64,000 nt of DNA from NCBI GenBank assembly GCA_913055655.1, contig CAJXKA010000001.1, forward strand, positions 616,842-680,841. The letters run 5' to 3'. The first letter of the stretch is position 1. Each line of letters opens with the position of its first letter. Below are positions 57,138 to 64,000 of this stretch, piece by piece. A program made the translations under genes and the position numbers. The notes under the pieces were generated by a model that had not been told where the DNA came from, searched no databases, and saw only the letters and a program-made list of their open reading frames with translations. The stretch comes from an uncultured Oceanospirillales bacterium. GTDB taxonomy: Bacteria > Pseudomonadota > Gammaproteobacteria > Xanthomonadales > SZUA-36.

Positions 57138-58076
57138 ATGACTTGCAGCGCCCATTACAGGATATTTGATGTCGGAGTGGCGAGTGATTTGGCATTGCCC
57201 GGGTTATCGCCGAGTGAGCCTGGTTTAGAGCCTCTAATTCGGATCCGTCGAGGCAAAGACGAGCACATGAGCGTTTTCGAGCACGCTTTTGACTGGCGGA
57301 CGCCTGAAGGTGTCACCAGTTGTCGCGTGAGTCGTCAGGGTGAAGTACGCGGGGTCGAATTTCCGGGATACGTGACGTTCCGGATAGAGCCAGGTGGTGA
57401 CATCCTGTTCTGGCCGAAGCCCGGTTGCCCGACTGCATTGCTGCGACATTTTCTGGTCAACCAGGTGATTCCACGTTACCTGGGCAGTCGTGGTCGACTC
57501 ATCGTGCATGCAAGCGCGGTGGCTCTCCAGGATGGCCGGGCGGTCGTGTTCCTTGGTGCCACTGGATATGGGAAGTCCACGCTTGCGGCCAGTTTCCACG
57601 CCAGTGGAGCACCCTTGCTGGCGGATGATTGCGTACTATTAAAATCCGGAGGGGCAGGTGTTGTCGTAGTCGGTTCTTATCCCGGAATACGTCTTGATGA
57701 TCAATCCGTTGCGGCTGCTGATATTGACCCGACGAACTACGGTGAGGTGCTCCGGTATTCCGGAAAGCGCCAGGCGTACATGGATAGCGAGATTGCTGAC
57801 CCATTGCCCGTTGCGGCCGTTTTTGAACTGGCCCGGGCACCCGCGAACGAGGAATGTATACGGGTCTCACCGGTACGTGGTTCACAACTATTCCTGAAGC
57901 TGGCCGAGTCGGCGTTCAGTCTTGACCCTGAGCAGGTGTCAACCACGATCAGCAAGTTCAATGCAATCACGGCACTTATCAGTAATGGGTTGAGCGGCTA
58001 TCTTCTTGAATATCCTCGCATCATGCACCGACTGCCCGAGGTCCGCGCCGCCATCGAGCACGCCGTCACGCGTTGA
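57138..58076 (+). CDS. HprK-like serine kinase
   Basis: The 312-residue protein resembles the HPr kinase C-terminal domain: HASAVAL with the catalytic H (124), Walker A LGATGYGKST (139-148) and ADDCVLL (D-D at 163-164). HPr itself is not the likely substrate; HprK-like kinases next to PqqD proteins phosphorylate precursor peptides in lasso and related systems. The small peptide gene follows directly, making it the obvious candidate substrate. The N-terminal 110 residues are divergent. Confidence 0.85.
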   Translation: MTCSAHYRIFDVGVASDLALPGLSPSEPGLEPLIRIRRGKDEHMSVFEHAFDWRTPEGVTSCRVSRQGEVRGVEFPGYVTFRIEPGGDILFWPKPGCPTALLRHFLVNQVIPRYLGSRGRLIVHASAVALQDGRAVVFLGATGYGKSTLAASFHASGAPLLADDCVLLKSGGAGVVVVGSYPGIRLDDQSVAAADIDPTNYGEVLRYSGKRQAYMDSEIADPLPVAAVFELARAPANEECIRVSPVRGSQLFLKLAESAFSLDPEQVSTTISKFNAITALISNGLSGYLLEYPRIMHRLPEVRAAIEHAVTR

Positions 58077-58129
58077 TTCACCCTCGGTTCACGATTAGAC
58101 TTAATGCCATCTATCCAAGGGAGTCCAGC

Positions 58130-58363
58130 GTGTCCGTAATCAAGTCACGCCGTCCGGTCGAAGGGGAAATCGACAGTGAAAAGCGCGAGTTCGTTCGCAA
58201 GGCCGCCTATTCGGCGCCTGCGCTGATCGTACTCGGCCTCGCGACGCATTCCCGGAAGGCCAGCGGCCAATTGCCGGCACCACCCAGCGCACCGGAAAAC
58301 CAGGGTGTGGAGAATCCGGAAGAAGATGATACGTTGCTGCGGGAGTTGGGCAACCGAGATTGA
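58130..58363 (+). CDS. Small peptide, candidate modified product of the cassette
   Basis: The 77-residue peptide starts at GTG 58130, which has AAGGGAG at ideal spacing; an open frame upstream starts with TTG overlapping the kinase stop. It has a basic N-terminal part (SVIKSRRP, then DSEKREFVRKAAYSAPALIV), a hydrophobic centre (25-39), and a Pro/Glu/Asp-rich tail ending LLRELGNRD. The K-R-E-F-V-x-K-A-A-Y-x-A-P-A pattern recurs in small proteins next to PqqD/HprK genes as I recall. It may be a precursor peptide or a small exported protein. Confidence 0.65.
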   Translation: MSVIKSRRPVEGEIDSEKREFVRKAAYSAPALIVLGLATHSRKASGQLPAPPSAPENQGVENPEEDDTLLRELGNRD

Positions 58364-58441
58364 ATAGGCAGCCAACCGGACATCGTTGATGGTGCCGTGC
58401 GCGCTGACTCGAATTAGGGGGCCCGAAAGGGAAATCTGGCC

Positions 58442-58463
58442 TTCCTCCGTGAAGCGGGAGGAA
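58442..58463 (+). promoter_or_regulatory. Hairpin masking the ribosome binding site
   Basis: TTCCTCC (58442-58448) pairs perfectly with GGAGGAA (58457-58463), the Shine-Dalgarno sequence of ATG 58470, with an 8-nt loop. A CCC-GAAA-GGG hairpin precedes it at 58422-58431. The layout fits translational control. Confidence 0.65.
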
Positions 58464-58469
58464 TGTGAA

Positions 58470-60509
58470 ATGAATTGCGTTGCAGAAAGTATGTGCGATA
58501 AGGGCTTGCGCAAAGGCCGCGTGCTGGCAACCTGGGCCGCAGTCGCTTTTTTGTGTATCTCCTTCGCAACGCGAGGCGCCGCGGATAACCCGGTGTCGAA
58601 CACTTATACGCTCGGTTTGGGGGGTGATTCCGTCACCGGCGCCGGTCAGTGGTCGGTTGTGACGGATGCGGCGACCTGCGAAACGCAAATTTTCCGTCTC
58701 GACTATGTCACGATGGACTGGGCGAGCTTCGCCACGCTAAGCCCAATTCTGCCGGCGATTACCTGCCCGAACGGTGCATTCGGCCGATCGAGTTCCCTGG
58801 CCGGGGACGTATTGGTGGTGGGTATTCCAGAGTGGGATGACAATACGTTTGGCGGTGGTAATGGCAACAATTACGGTGGGCTGGCCATTTTCACGTTCGA
58901 CGGCTCAACTTGGGACCGGGAAGGTGGATACAACAGCGGGTTGGGCTTTGTTCTGATGCCTCCGGACCCGTTGATCGAGCTCCAGGGCGCGTTTTTTGGG
59001 GAATCCGTGTCCGTCAGCCAGTCTCCCAGTAGCCCGGACGAGTACCTCATCGTGGTCGGCGCTCCCGGGTTCGATGCTGGCGGTAGTCTGGATACCGGAA
59101 AAGTCTATGCCTATCGGTACAACTCTGCCACCAACACGGTGACTTTGATCCTCGAGTTCGAGTCGCCCTTCACGGGCGACCAGGTCGGTTTTTCAGTCAC
59201 TACCGATTACCCCTATTTCCTCATCGGCGGGCCGGGCATTGATGACAATGGAAATGGGTTCATCGACTCCGGTGGAGCAGCACTTTTCCTGGCAACGGAC
59301 ACGAACCCGGCAGATGGAGTTCTTGATGGCGTTTCTCCGGCTGACGACATCCTTTATGGCCCTGCAGCGGGCGTCCGGGCGGGCGTAGAAGTTTCGATGA
59401 GTGCTGAGTTTGTTTTGCTCGCAGGTGACGGCACAAATGCGATCGCTGAGTCGTGGGTATTTGAAAACGTCGGGTCGGCGACGGTACGCGATTATTCGAT
59501 CGTCTCGCGTCCACCTTTCCTGACCAGTAACACAGTGACGGGCGGTGATGTGACCCAGAGCGCCGGAATCGGCGCGCATGGGTACATCATTGACTCCGGC
59601 CTGGGAGGAGGCGCAAAAATTGCGCGAGACCCAATCAGTAACTCAAATGGGAACCTGCTCAGCGTTGATGTCTCCGGAACACCGGGTGGGAACGTAACGG
59701 AAGTGGGATTCGACATCCGGTTGGTAAGGGAATCCCTCTGGTTGGCAAATCCCACTGAAAATCGTGCGATTGTCAACGAGTATCCAGCCGGTTTTGGTGC
59801 GCTTCAGAATGCGTTCATATTTGCTCAGCGCAATATCCCTTGCAACGCCACGGGGGTCACGGTCAACGATGCATTCGGATACCTGGGCACGGCATCGACG
59901 GACGGCATAAACGGGAACTATGCCGTTTATGCCTATGACACCACCAACGTGACAAGTGGTCGCCCGTATGAACTGCTGCAGGGAACAGATAATTTGCCGA
60001 CCAATAATACGTCGTTATGGTTGGTGACCGATAGCACGCAATGGGTTTCCATGGCCGACTGCACCGACTATACCCCTTCCAGCTTTGTTGCTTCACCCGG
60101 TCCGGGTTTACCCAGCCAGATTCCAGTTGCGCCGGAACGAGTCAAGGCGCAAACAATTGTTTTCATGCCAGAACCCGCGCTTGACCTGCCCAGCGGAGAA
60201 ACGTTCGCGCGGGTCATGGTCAATAACCCCTATCCAAGGGAGGTCTACGCGAGTGATATCCGGTACCAGCCGCCCACTGGAAGTGGATCGAACCCATTGT
60301 CCCTTGATCTTGCACAGCCCTTGTACCTGGCGCCAACGCTCTATGTGTACGATGAAAGTATAAGCGTTGGCCAGAAATACCGAGCGATCACCAGTGTGGG
60401 GACACCCCCATTTGAAGACCGAATCCAAGCGCATGAGGGATTTTGGATTCAGCTCAATGCCGGTGCGGTGGGTAGTGGGGATTTTATCCTGATGCCTCAA
60501 ACGGAGTAG
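58470..60509 (+). CDS. Large secreted FG-GAP-like protein, paralogue 1
   Basis: The protein has about 679 residues from ATG 58470. The signal peptide is LATWAAVAFLCISFATRGAA-DN. Propeller blades with the FG-GAP pattern are seen: AFGRSSSLAGDVLVVGIPEW, FFGESVSVSQ with LIVVGAPGFD, and VGFSVTTDYPYFLIGGPGID. The C-terminal domain (FARVMVNNPYPRE, DIRYQ, YRAI, EGFWIQLN, ending LMPQTE) is shared with the proteins at 56594 and 61380. It has no PEP-CTERM or LPXTG-type tail. A cell-surface or extracellular role is likely; the ligand is unknown. Confidence 0.8.
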   Translation: MNCVAESMCDKGLRKGRVLATWAAVAFLCISFATRGAADNPVSNTYTLGLGGDSVTGAGQWSVVTDAATCETQIFRLDYVTMDWASFATLSPILPAITCPNGAFGRSSSLAGDVLVVGIPEWDDNTFGGGNGNNYGGLAIFTFDGSTWDREGGYNSGLGFVLMPPDPLIELQGAFFGESVSVSQSPSSPDEYLIVVGAPGFDAGGSLDTGKVYAYRYNSATNTVTLILEFESPFTGDQVGFSVTTDYPYFLIGGPGIDDNGNGFIDSGGAALFLATDTNPADGVLDGVSPADDILYGPAAGVRAGVEVSMSAEFVLLAGDGTNAIAESWVFENVGSATVRDYSIVSRPPFLTSNTVTGGDVTQSAGIGAHGYIIDSGLGGGAKIARDPISNSNGNLLSVDVSGTPGGNVTEVGFDIRLVRESLWLANPTENRAIVNEYPAGFGALQNAFIFAQRNIPCNATGVTVNDAFGYLGTASTDGINGNYAVYAYDTTNVTSGRPYELLQGTDNLPTNNTSLWLVTDSTQWVSMADCTDYTPSSFVASPGPGLPSQIPVAPERVKAQTIVFMPEPALDLPSGETFARVMVNNPYPREVYASDIRYQPPTGSGSNPLSLDLAQPLYLAPTLYVYDESISVGQKYRAITSVGTPPFEDRIQAHEGFWIQLNAGAVGSGDFILMPQTE

Positions 60510-60520
60510 GATAGGGGCCC

Positions 60521-61372
60521 ATGAAACCATACGAATCTTTCAGCTTGATTGCGATGGCTCTGGCGGCATTCACATTGGCCGCAGCTCCCGCAGTGAGTTT
60601 CAGCGCCCCGAATGCCGGCCACCAGTTCAATGGAAAAGGCAACGGCAAAGATAAAGGCGTCAGCAAGGGCAACGGCAAGGCCAAGAACTGGTTCCTGCAG
60701 ACGCTGGTGCTGGTCGAAGATGGCGAGAACATGATCACCGACGACCGTTCGGGCGTGATTGGCCGGCTTGAGGGTGCCGTCACGGGCAGAGACCTGCATG
60801 ACGTACCGGTATTCGAACGGGTCAACGGATCGCCGGGCGCGATTGTGCTGACTCACGGTGACGCCTGGGGCGAGGACGCTGGCCAGTACCTGACCGACTA
60901 CCGGGACGCGGGCGCGAATAAGCAGGTCTGGAACCTGGCGGTTACCAGCAACCGTATTGGTGCGAAGGTTACCCTGTACTGGGACGGGGTCCACCAGATC
61001 ACGCCGCGCGCAGGCGGGGGGTATGACTGGTCGCTGGACAATGGCAACCCGGTGATTAAGTCGCTTAACCTGGTTGACCTGTCCACCGGTGAGGTCATCC
61101 CGGCGGCGACAAAGAAAGGCCGGCCCAACAGCTACAGCTTTATCATGGACGGCTCCGGCGAGCGACTGTTCCGCTGGGTTCAGGGCAGCGTTTCCAACGA
61201 TGACCTTGCCATTTCGGGTGCGACTTCACTGACCCGATGGGGCCCCATTGCCCCAGTTCTTACACTGCATCGTGCGAATCGTGCTGGGCAACGACCCGGT
61301 GGCGGCTTCGCCCCTCCACCGGCACTGGACGACACCATCAATCGCCGTCAGCCTGAATCCCGCCTCGACTGA
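60521..61372 (+). CDS. Secreted hypothetical protein with Gly/Lys/Asn linker
   Basis: The 283-residue protein has a signal peptide ending SFSAP-NAG, a low-complexity stretch (NGKGNGKDKGVSKGNGKAKN, residues about 37-56) and a globular part (WFLQTLVLVEDGENMITDD, LTDYRDAGANKQVWNLAVT) that I do not recognise. It lies 11 nt after the first FG-GAP-like gene and 7 nt before the second, so the three are one operon. The last 40 residues (HRANRAGQRPGGGFAPPP) look unlike the rest and could be out of the ancestral frame. Confidence 0.7.
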   Translation: MKPYESFSLIAMALAAFTLAAAPAVSFSAPNAGHQFNGKGNGKDKGVSKGNGKAKNWFLQTLVLVEDGENMITDDRSGVIGRLEGAVTGRDLHDVPVFERVNGSPGAIVLTHGDAWGEDAGQYLTDYRDAGANKQVWNLAVTSNRIGAKVTLYWDGVHQITPRAGGGYDWSLDNGNPVIKSLNLVDLSTGEVIPAATKKGRPNSYSFIMDGSGERLFRWVQGSVSNDDLAISGATSLTRWGPIAPVLTLHRANRAGQRPGGGFAPPPALDDTINRRQPESRLD

Positions 61373-61379
61373 GCTCAAT

Positions 61380-63293
61380 ATGAAGATCAAGAACTTGTGC
61401 GCCGGTGGCGTGCTGGTACTCGCGCTTGTCCTGGACGTGACGATGGCGCTGGCTGCCCCGGCACGACTGGTGGCGATCTCCCAGGACGCGACTGGCGGTG
61501 ATTCCGTGACCGGTGCGGGTGAATGGGGCATTGTCGTTAATGAAGAAGCTGGTGGTGGATACTGCGAACTGCTGATCTACCGGATGAATTACCACGTTCT
61601 TCGCTGGGAATTCTTCAACCAGGAAGTCGAGAGCAACCCGCAATGCGATCGGACACGATTCGGCGAATCCAGTTCATTGGCGGGCGATGTCCTCGTCGTC
61701 GGTGCACCGGGTTGGTCGCCGGGTAATAACCGGGGGGCGATTTTTATCTATCGCTTTGACGGCAACACCTGGACATCCGCGGTCAAGCAGCATTCCGCCA
61801 ACGACCCCCAGTCCGGTAGCGATTTTGGTTCCTCGGTATCCATCACGCGAAATCCCGGCACCAATGAGTACCTGATCGCCGTTGGTGCCCCGCTTAAAGA
61901 CAACGGCGGCGCCACCGACGCGGGTGGATTCGAGGTCTGGCTCTACAACGCCGTGACCAATTCACTTCAGTTTGTCGATAGCCGGAATGGCAGTGGCGCG
62001 TTTGCGAATGTCGGTCAATCAATCACGACTGACTGGCCTTTTGTACTGGTCGGCGCCCCCGGGGTTTTCGATGTGGGCAATGGCGGGGTTGCCAACGGTG
62101 CCGGCGTGACATTCGAGGCGGTGAACAACGATGCCGATGCGCAGGTCGACGTGCTTGCCGATCGCCAGTTCCTTTACGGGCCTGATAATGCGATGTTGGG
62201 GTCCAACGTATCGATGAGCGCAGACTTTGTGCAGGTTTCCGGGCCGGAAAATGCCTACGTATTCGATAATTCGGACGATGCCGCGTCCCGGGATTACGTT
62301 ATCCGCGAAGCGGGGGGAATCCCGGTCGCATTCCCCAGCAATGGAGGTGGCGACGTATCACAGAGTTTCGGGGTCGCCAGTTTCAGCGAACAACTGGGCG
62401 CCACGAACGAGGGGATTGCCTACCTGTTACGCGATCCCGTTACCGACGATTTTCATGATGATGCGATCCTATTGGTGCCCGGGGTCATTGGCGACACAAG
62501 CGACATCCACGAAGACATCCGCCTGGTGCGCGAGTCCATCTGGTTCGCGAATCCACTTGAGAACCGGGCATTCCTTTACGAGTATCCGGCCGGATTCGGC
62601 GCAAAGACCGAGCCCATGACCTACGTCCAGCGCAGTATTCCCTGTGATACCGGGATGCATACGGTCGCTGAGGTGTTCGCCGACCTGGGGACGAATGGCA
62701 TTGACTATGCCGTGTACCGGTACGACGACACGGGCGTCACCGATGACCACCCCTATGAGCAGATGGTCGATATGGCCACCTTTGATCCGAATACCTCCGT
62801 GTGGCTGATCACGGCGAATGGTGGCTATGCCGCGGTCAACGTTTGTGACGGATTTTCGGAAGCGGATTTCTGGGGTGCGGCAGTCGTCGGTGGCGTCGAC
62901 CTGGAACGCGTCAAGGCGCAAAAAGCGGTTGCCTTGCCCGACGCCCAGCCCGATCCTGATACCGGTGAAGTCTTCGCCCGCGTAATGATCAACAATCCGT
63001 ATCCGCGTGAAGTTCACATGGGCGACATCCGCTACCAGGCCCCGGATGGCACGGTCAAGACCTTGCAGACGGCCCAGGTCGATGACGAGGTGAGCGCGAC
63101 GTTCTACATCTATGACCAGGACAATCCGAATATTCCGTCGGGTCAGAACTATCGTGCGATCACGACGACGGCGCCACCCCTCGGTGGTACGATCAAGCCG
63201 CAACAGGGCGTCTGGGTGAGGGTGATGGAAAACGGCACGAATACGGGCCAGAGCCTGTTCTCCCATCATCTGCTGATGCCGGTCGTGGAGTGA
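61380..63293 (+). CDS. Large secreted FG-GAP-like protein, paralogue 2
   Basis: The protein has about 637 residues from ATG 61380. The signal peptide is LCAGGVLVLALVLDVTMALA-AP. Conserved blades are RFGESSSLAGDVLVVGAPGW, DFGSSVSITR with LIAVGAPLKD, and VGQSITTDWPFVLVGAPGVF. The N-terminal G-G-D-S-V-T-G-A-G block and the C-terminal domain (FARVMINNPYPRE, DIRYQ, YRAI, GVWVRVM, ending LMPVVE) match paralogue 1. The open frame upstream to 61248 runs inside the previous gene. It is probably the last gene of this operon. Confidence 0.8.
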   Translation: MKIKNLCAGGVLVLALVLDVTMALAAPARLVAISQDATGGDSVTGAGEWGIVVNEEAGGGYCELLIYRMNYHVLRWEFFNQEVESNPQCDRTRFGESSSLAGDVLVVGAPGWSPGNNRGAIFIYRFDGNTWTSAVKQHSANDPQSGSDFGSSVSITRNPGTNEYLIAVGAPLKDNGGATDAGGFEVWLYNAVTNSLQFVDSRNGSGAFANVGQSITTDWPFVLVGAPGVFDVGNGGVANGAGVTFEAVNNDADAQVDVLADRQFLYGPDNAMLGSNVSMSADFVQVSGPENAYVFDNSDDAASRDYVIREAGGIPVAFPSNGGGDVSQSFGVASFSEQLGATNEGIAYLLRDPVTDDFHDDAILLVPGVIGDTSDIHEDIRLVRESIWFANPLENRAFLYEYPAGFGAKTEPMTYVQRSIPCDTGMHTVAEVFADLGTNGIDYAVYRYDDTGVTDDHPYEQMVDMATFDPNTSVWLITANGGYAAVNVCDGFSEADFWGAAVVGGVDLERVKAQKAVALPDAQPDPDTGEVFARVMINNPYPREVHMGDIRYQAPDGTVKTLQTAQVDDEVSATFYIYDQDNPNIPSGQNYRAITTTAPPLGGTIKPQQGVWVRVMENGTNTGQSLFSHHLLMPVVE

Positions 63294-63303
63294 TCAAATG
63301 GGA

Positions 63304-63332
63304 TTGACAATCCCGCATCGCGAATGGATAAT
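63304..63332 (+). promoter_or_regulatory. Strong sigma-70 promoter of the tRNA operon
   Basis: TTGACA (63304-63309), a 17-nt spacer, and GATAAT (63327-63332), followed by a G/C-rich discriminator (gcgccccc). This is near-consensus and typical for stable-RNA operons. Confidence 0.88.
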
Positions 63333-63378
63333 GCGCCCCCTTCGCGCCTGACCCTCCAATGGCAATGTCGCGAACCGC

Positions 63379-63455
63379 GCGCCCGTAGCTCAGCTGGATA
63401 GAGTACCTGGCTACGAACCAGGCGGTCGGGAGTTCGAATCTCTCCGGGCGCGCCA
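63379..63455 (+). tRNA. tRNA-Arg (anticodon ACG)
   Basis: A complete 77-nt cloverleaf. Acceptor GCGCCCG pairs with CGGGCGC, the anticodon loop is CTACGAA with ACG, the T-arm contains GTTCGAATC, and CCA is encoded. It is the first tRNA after the promoter. Confidence 0.97.
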
Positions 63456-63467
63456 CTTTTTGCTTTG

Positions 63468-63498
63468 ACGGGCCCCGGTTGGGGCCCGTTGTTTATTG
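63468..63498 (+). terminator. Terminator-like hairpin between tRNAs
   Basis: ACGGGCCCC (63468-63476), loop GGTT, GGGGCCCGT (63481-63489), then TTGTTTATT. The perfect 9-bp stem with a T-rich tail may attenuate transcription into the next tRNAs, or it may be a processing signal. Confidence 0.65.
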
Positions 63499-63514
63499 GT
63501 AGAATGTTTTCTGT

Positions 63515-63591
63515 CGGGGTGTAGCGCAGCCTGGTAGCGCAACTGCTTTGGGAGCAGTGGGTCGGGGGTTCAAATCCCTCCACCCCGACCA
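63515..63591 (+). tRNA. tRNA-Pro (anticodon TGG)
   Basis: A complete 77-nt cloverleaf. Acceptor CGGGGTG pairs with CACCCCG, the anticodon loop is TTTGGGA with TGG, the T-arm contains GGTTCAAATCC, the discriminator is A and CCA is encoded. Confidence 0.97.
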
Positions 63592-63603
63592 TTTTAGAGT
63601 TAC

Positions 63604-63638
63604 GCGCCTGTAGCTCAACCGGATAGAGCACCGGCCTT
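63604..63638 (+). tRNA. 5' exon of an interrupted tRNA, probably tRNA-Arg
   Basis: It shows acceptor GCGCCTG, TA, D-arm GCTC-AACCGGATA-GAGC, A26, the anticodon 5' stem CCGGC and the loop start CTT. The cloverleaf then breaks off. The break fits an intron after position 34, so the anticodon would begin with U. Similarity to tRNA-Arg suggests UCU, but the 3' exon is outside the window. Confidence 0.8.
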
Positions 63639-64000
63639 TGAGTGAGGAGCCTGTGTCGGGAAACAGAACCGGCACAGTGGACTGCACTGTAACGGGGAAA
63701 CCTTAACAGGTCATGCTGATGGCAATCCCGTGGAAACCTTCGGTTGACCCATACCGTGGTGTAGGATGTTCGAATGATTGGGCATCACACCAAGGACAAG
63801 GGGGACCTGGGAGTCCTGAAGGCTCAGGTGGATTTGTTCGAGCAGGGGTTCACGCTCTTTACACCGTTAACCGAACATAGTCCGTTCGACTTGGTGGCGT
63901 ATCGGGATGGTGAGTTTCAGCGAATTCAGGTGAAGTACAGGGCGGTCGACAGACTTGGCAAGATAGACATCAAGTTTTCGACATGCTGGGCGGATCGAAA
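63639..64000 (+). ncRNA. Group I intron in the tRNA anticodon loop (5' part)
   Basis: P1: exon CCTT (63635-63638) pairs with GAGG (63644-63647), ending in the obligatory U-G wobble at the splice site. P2: CTGTGTCGG with CCGGCACAG. P4-P5: ACGGG followed by GAAACC, later GGCAA(T) followed by CCCGT, the same order as the Azoarcus tRNA-Ile intron (class IC3). The P7/P3'/P8 side and the 3' splice site are expected beyond the window or after the internal gene. Confidence 0.8.
63774..64000 (+). CDS. Group I intron-associated PD-(D/E)XK homing endonuclease, N-terminal part
   Basis: The frame from ATG 63774 is open to the window end (75 codons). It starts IGHHTKDKGDLGVLKAQVDL and has the nuclease core with D in SPFDLVAYRDG and Q-V-K in FQRIQVKYR, matching the PD-(D/E)XK type of I-Ssp6803I, which homes group I introns in tRNA genes. 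It would cut intronless alleles of the tRNA to spread the intron. A stop lies in frame just upstream, so 63774 is the first usable start. Confidence 0.85.
   Translation, partial: MIGHHTKDKGDLGVLKAQVDLFEQGFTLFTPLTEHSPFDLVAYRDGEFQRIQVKYRAVDRLGKIDIKFSTCWADR

Noticed and set aside
55196..58363. A complete lasso-peptide cluster
   Set aside because: PqqD-like and HprK-like proteins and, 5 kb away, an AsnB-type protein are present, but no B2-type transglutaminase protease is seen, and AsnB fits the polysaccharide operon.
58470..63293. PEP-CTERM/exosortase sorting of the large secreted proteins
   Set aside because: The C-termini end in LMPQTE and LMPVVE with no PEP motif, hydrophobic helix and basic tail, and no exosortase gene is in the window.
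63604..63638. Simple truncated tRNA pseudogene
   Set aside because: The break lies exactly in the anticodon loop and is followed by group I intron pairings and an intron-type endonuclease frame.

Overview
The window looks like chromosomal DNA of a GC-rich gammaproteobacterium. The smc-zipA-ligA order, ZipA itself, unimodular QueF, an ATP-grasp-free UvrB/AspC backbone and the RfaH/ops pair point to Gammaproteobacteria. A Xanthomonadales or Wenzhouxiangella-like relative is my guess, not something I can prove from the sequence.

Positions 1-24.5 kb are mostly core genome. They hold the yciO-scpA-scpB operon, a BolA protein, two uncharacterised membrane or exported proteins, a GH12 glucanase-like protein, queF, smc-zipA-ligA, a ribbon-helix-helix/ParE-type toxin-antitoxin pair, an SLC13-type transporter, a flavin-fold stress protein with ChaB, tRNA-Asn with a visible promoter and terminator, a FimT/GspH pseudopilin, a glycosyltransferase, an aspartate aminotransferase, uvrB, a SufU-like scaffold and an EEP-family nuclease/phosphatase.

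Positions 24.5-54.1 kb form a long polysaccharide region. An export module comes first (outer-membrane barrel, Wza-like exporter, Wzz/BY-kinase). Signalling and turnover genes follow: a CpdA-type phosphodiesterase, a CPA2 antiporter, a metallophosphoesterase, an O-antigen-ligase-like protein, a CHASE2 nucleotide cyclase and a FecR-domain protein. Then comes a WecA-like initiating transferase and an RfaH paralogue followed by a perfect ops element. Downstream of ops lie the EPS-type MarR regulator, TviB/TviC-type UDP-sugar enzymes, a Wzx flippase, an FkbM methyltransferase, four glycosyltransferases, an asparagine-synthase-like amidotransferase and an EpsG-type polymerase. From about 43.3 to 51.9 kb the DNA is visibly richer in A/T than its surroundings, which suggests a horizontally exchanged serotype-type block. 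A decayed TumE toxin next to an intact TumA-like antitoxin lies at its edge, a Phd/VapC pair comes about 1.6 kb further on, and a glycosyltransferase fragment follows that.

Positions 55.2-63.3 kb hold a less familiar cassette: a nucleotidyltransferase-family protein, a PqqD-like peptide chaperone, an HprK-like kinase, a small peptide with a basic N-terminus and hydrophobic centre, and four exported proteins. Two of the exported proteins are FG-GAP-like paralogues. They share a C-terminal domain with a third, stand-alone small secreted protein encoded between the PqqD and kinase genes.

The last 700 bases carry a tRNA operon (Arg-ACG, Pro-TGG, then a third tRNA) behind a near-consensus promoter. 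The third tRNA is interrupted in its anticodon loop by what reads as a group I intron, with P1, P2 and P4-P5 elements visible. The intron contains the start of a PD-(D/E)XK homing-endonuclease gene that runs off the window.
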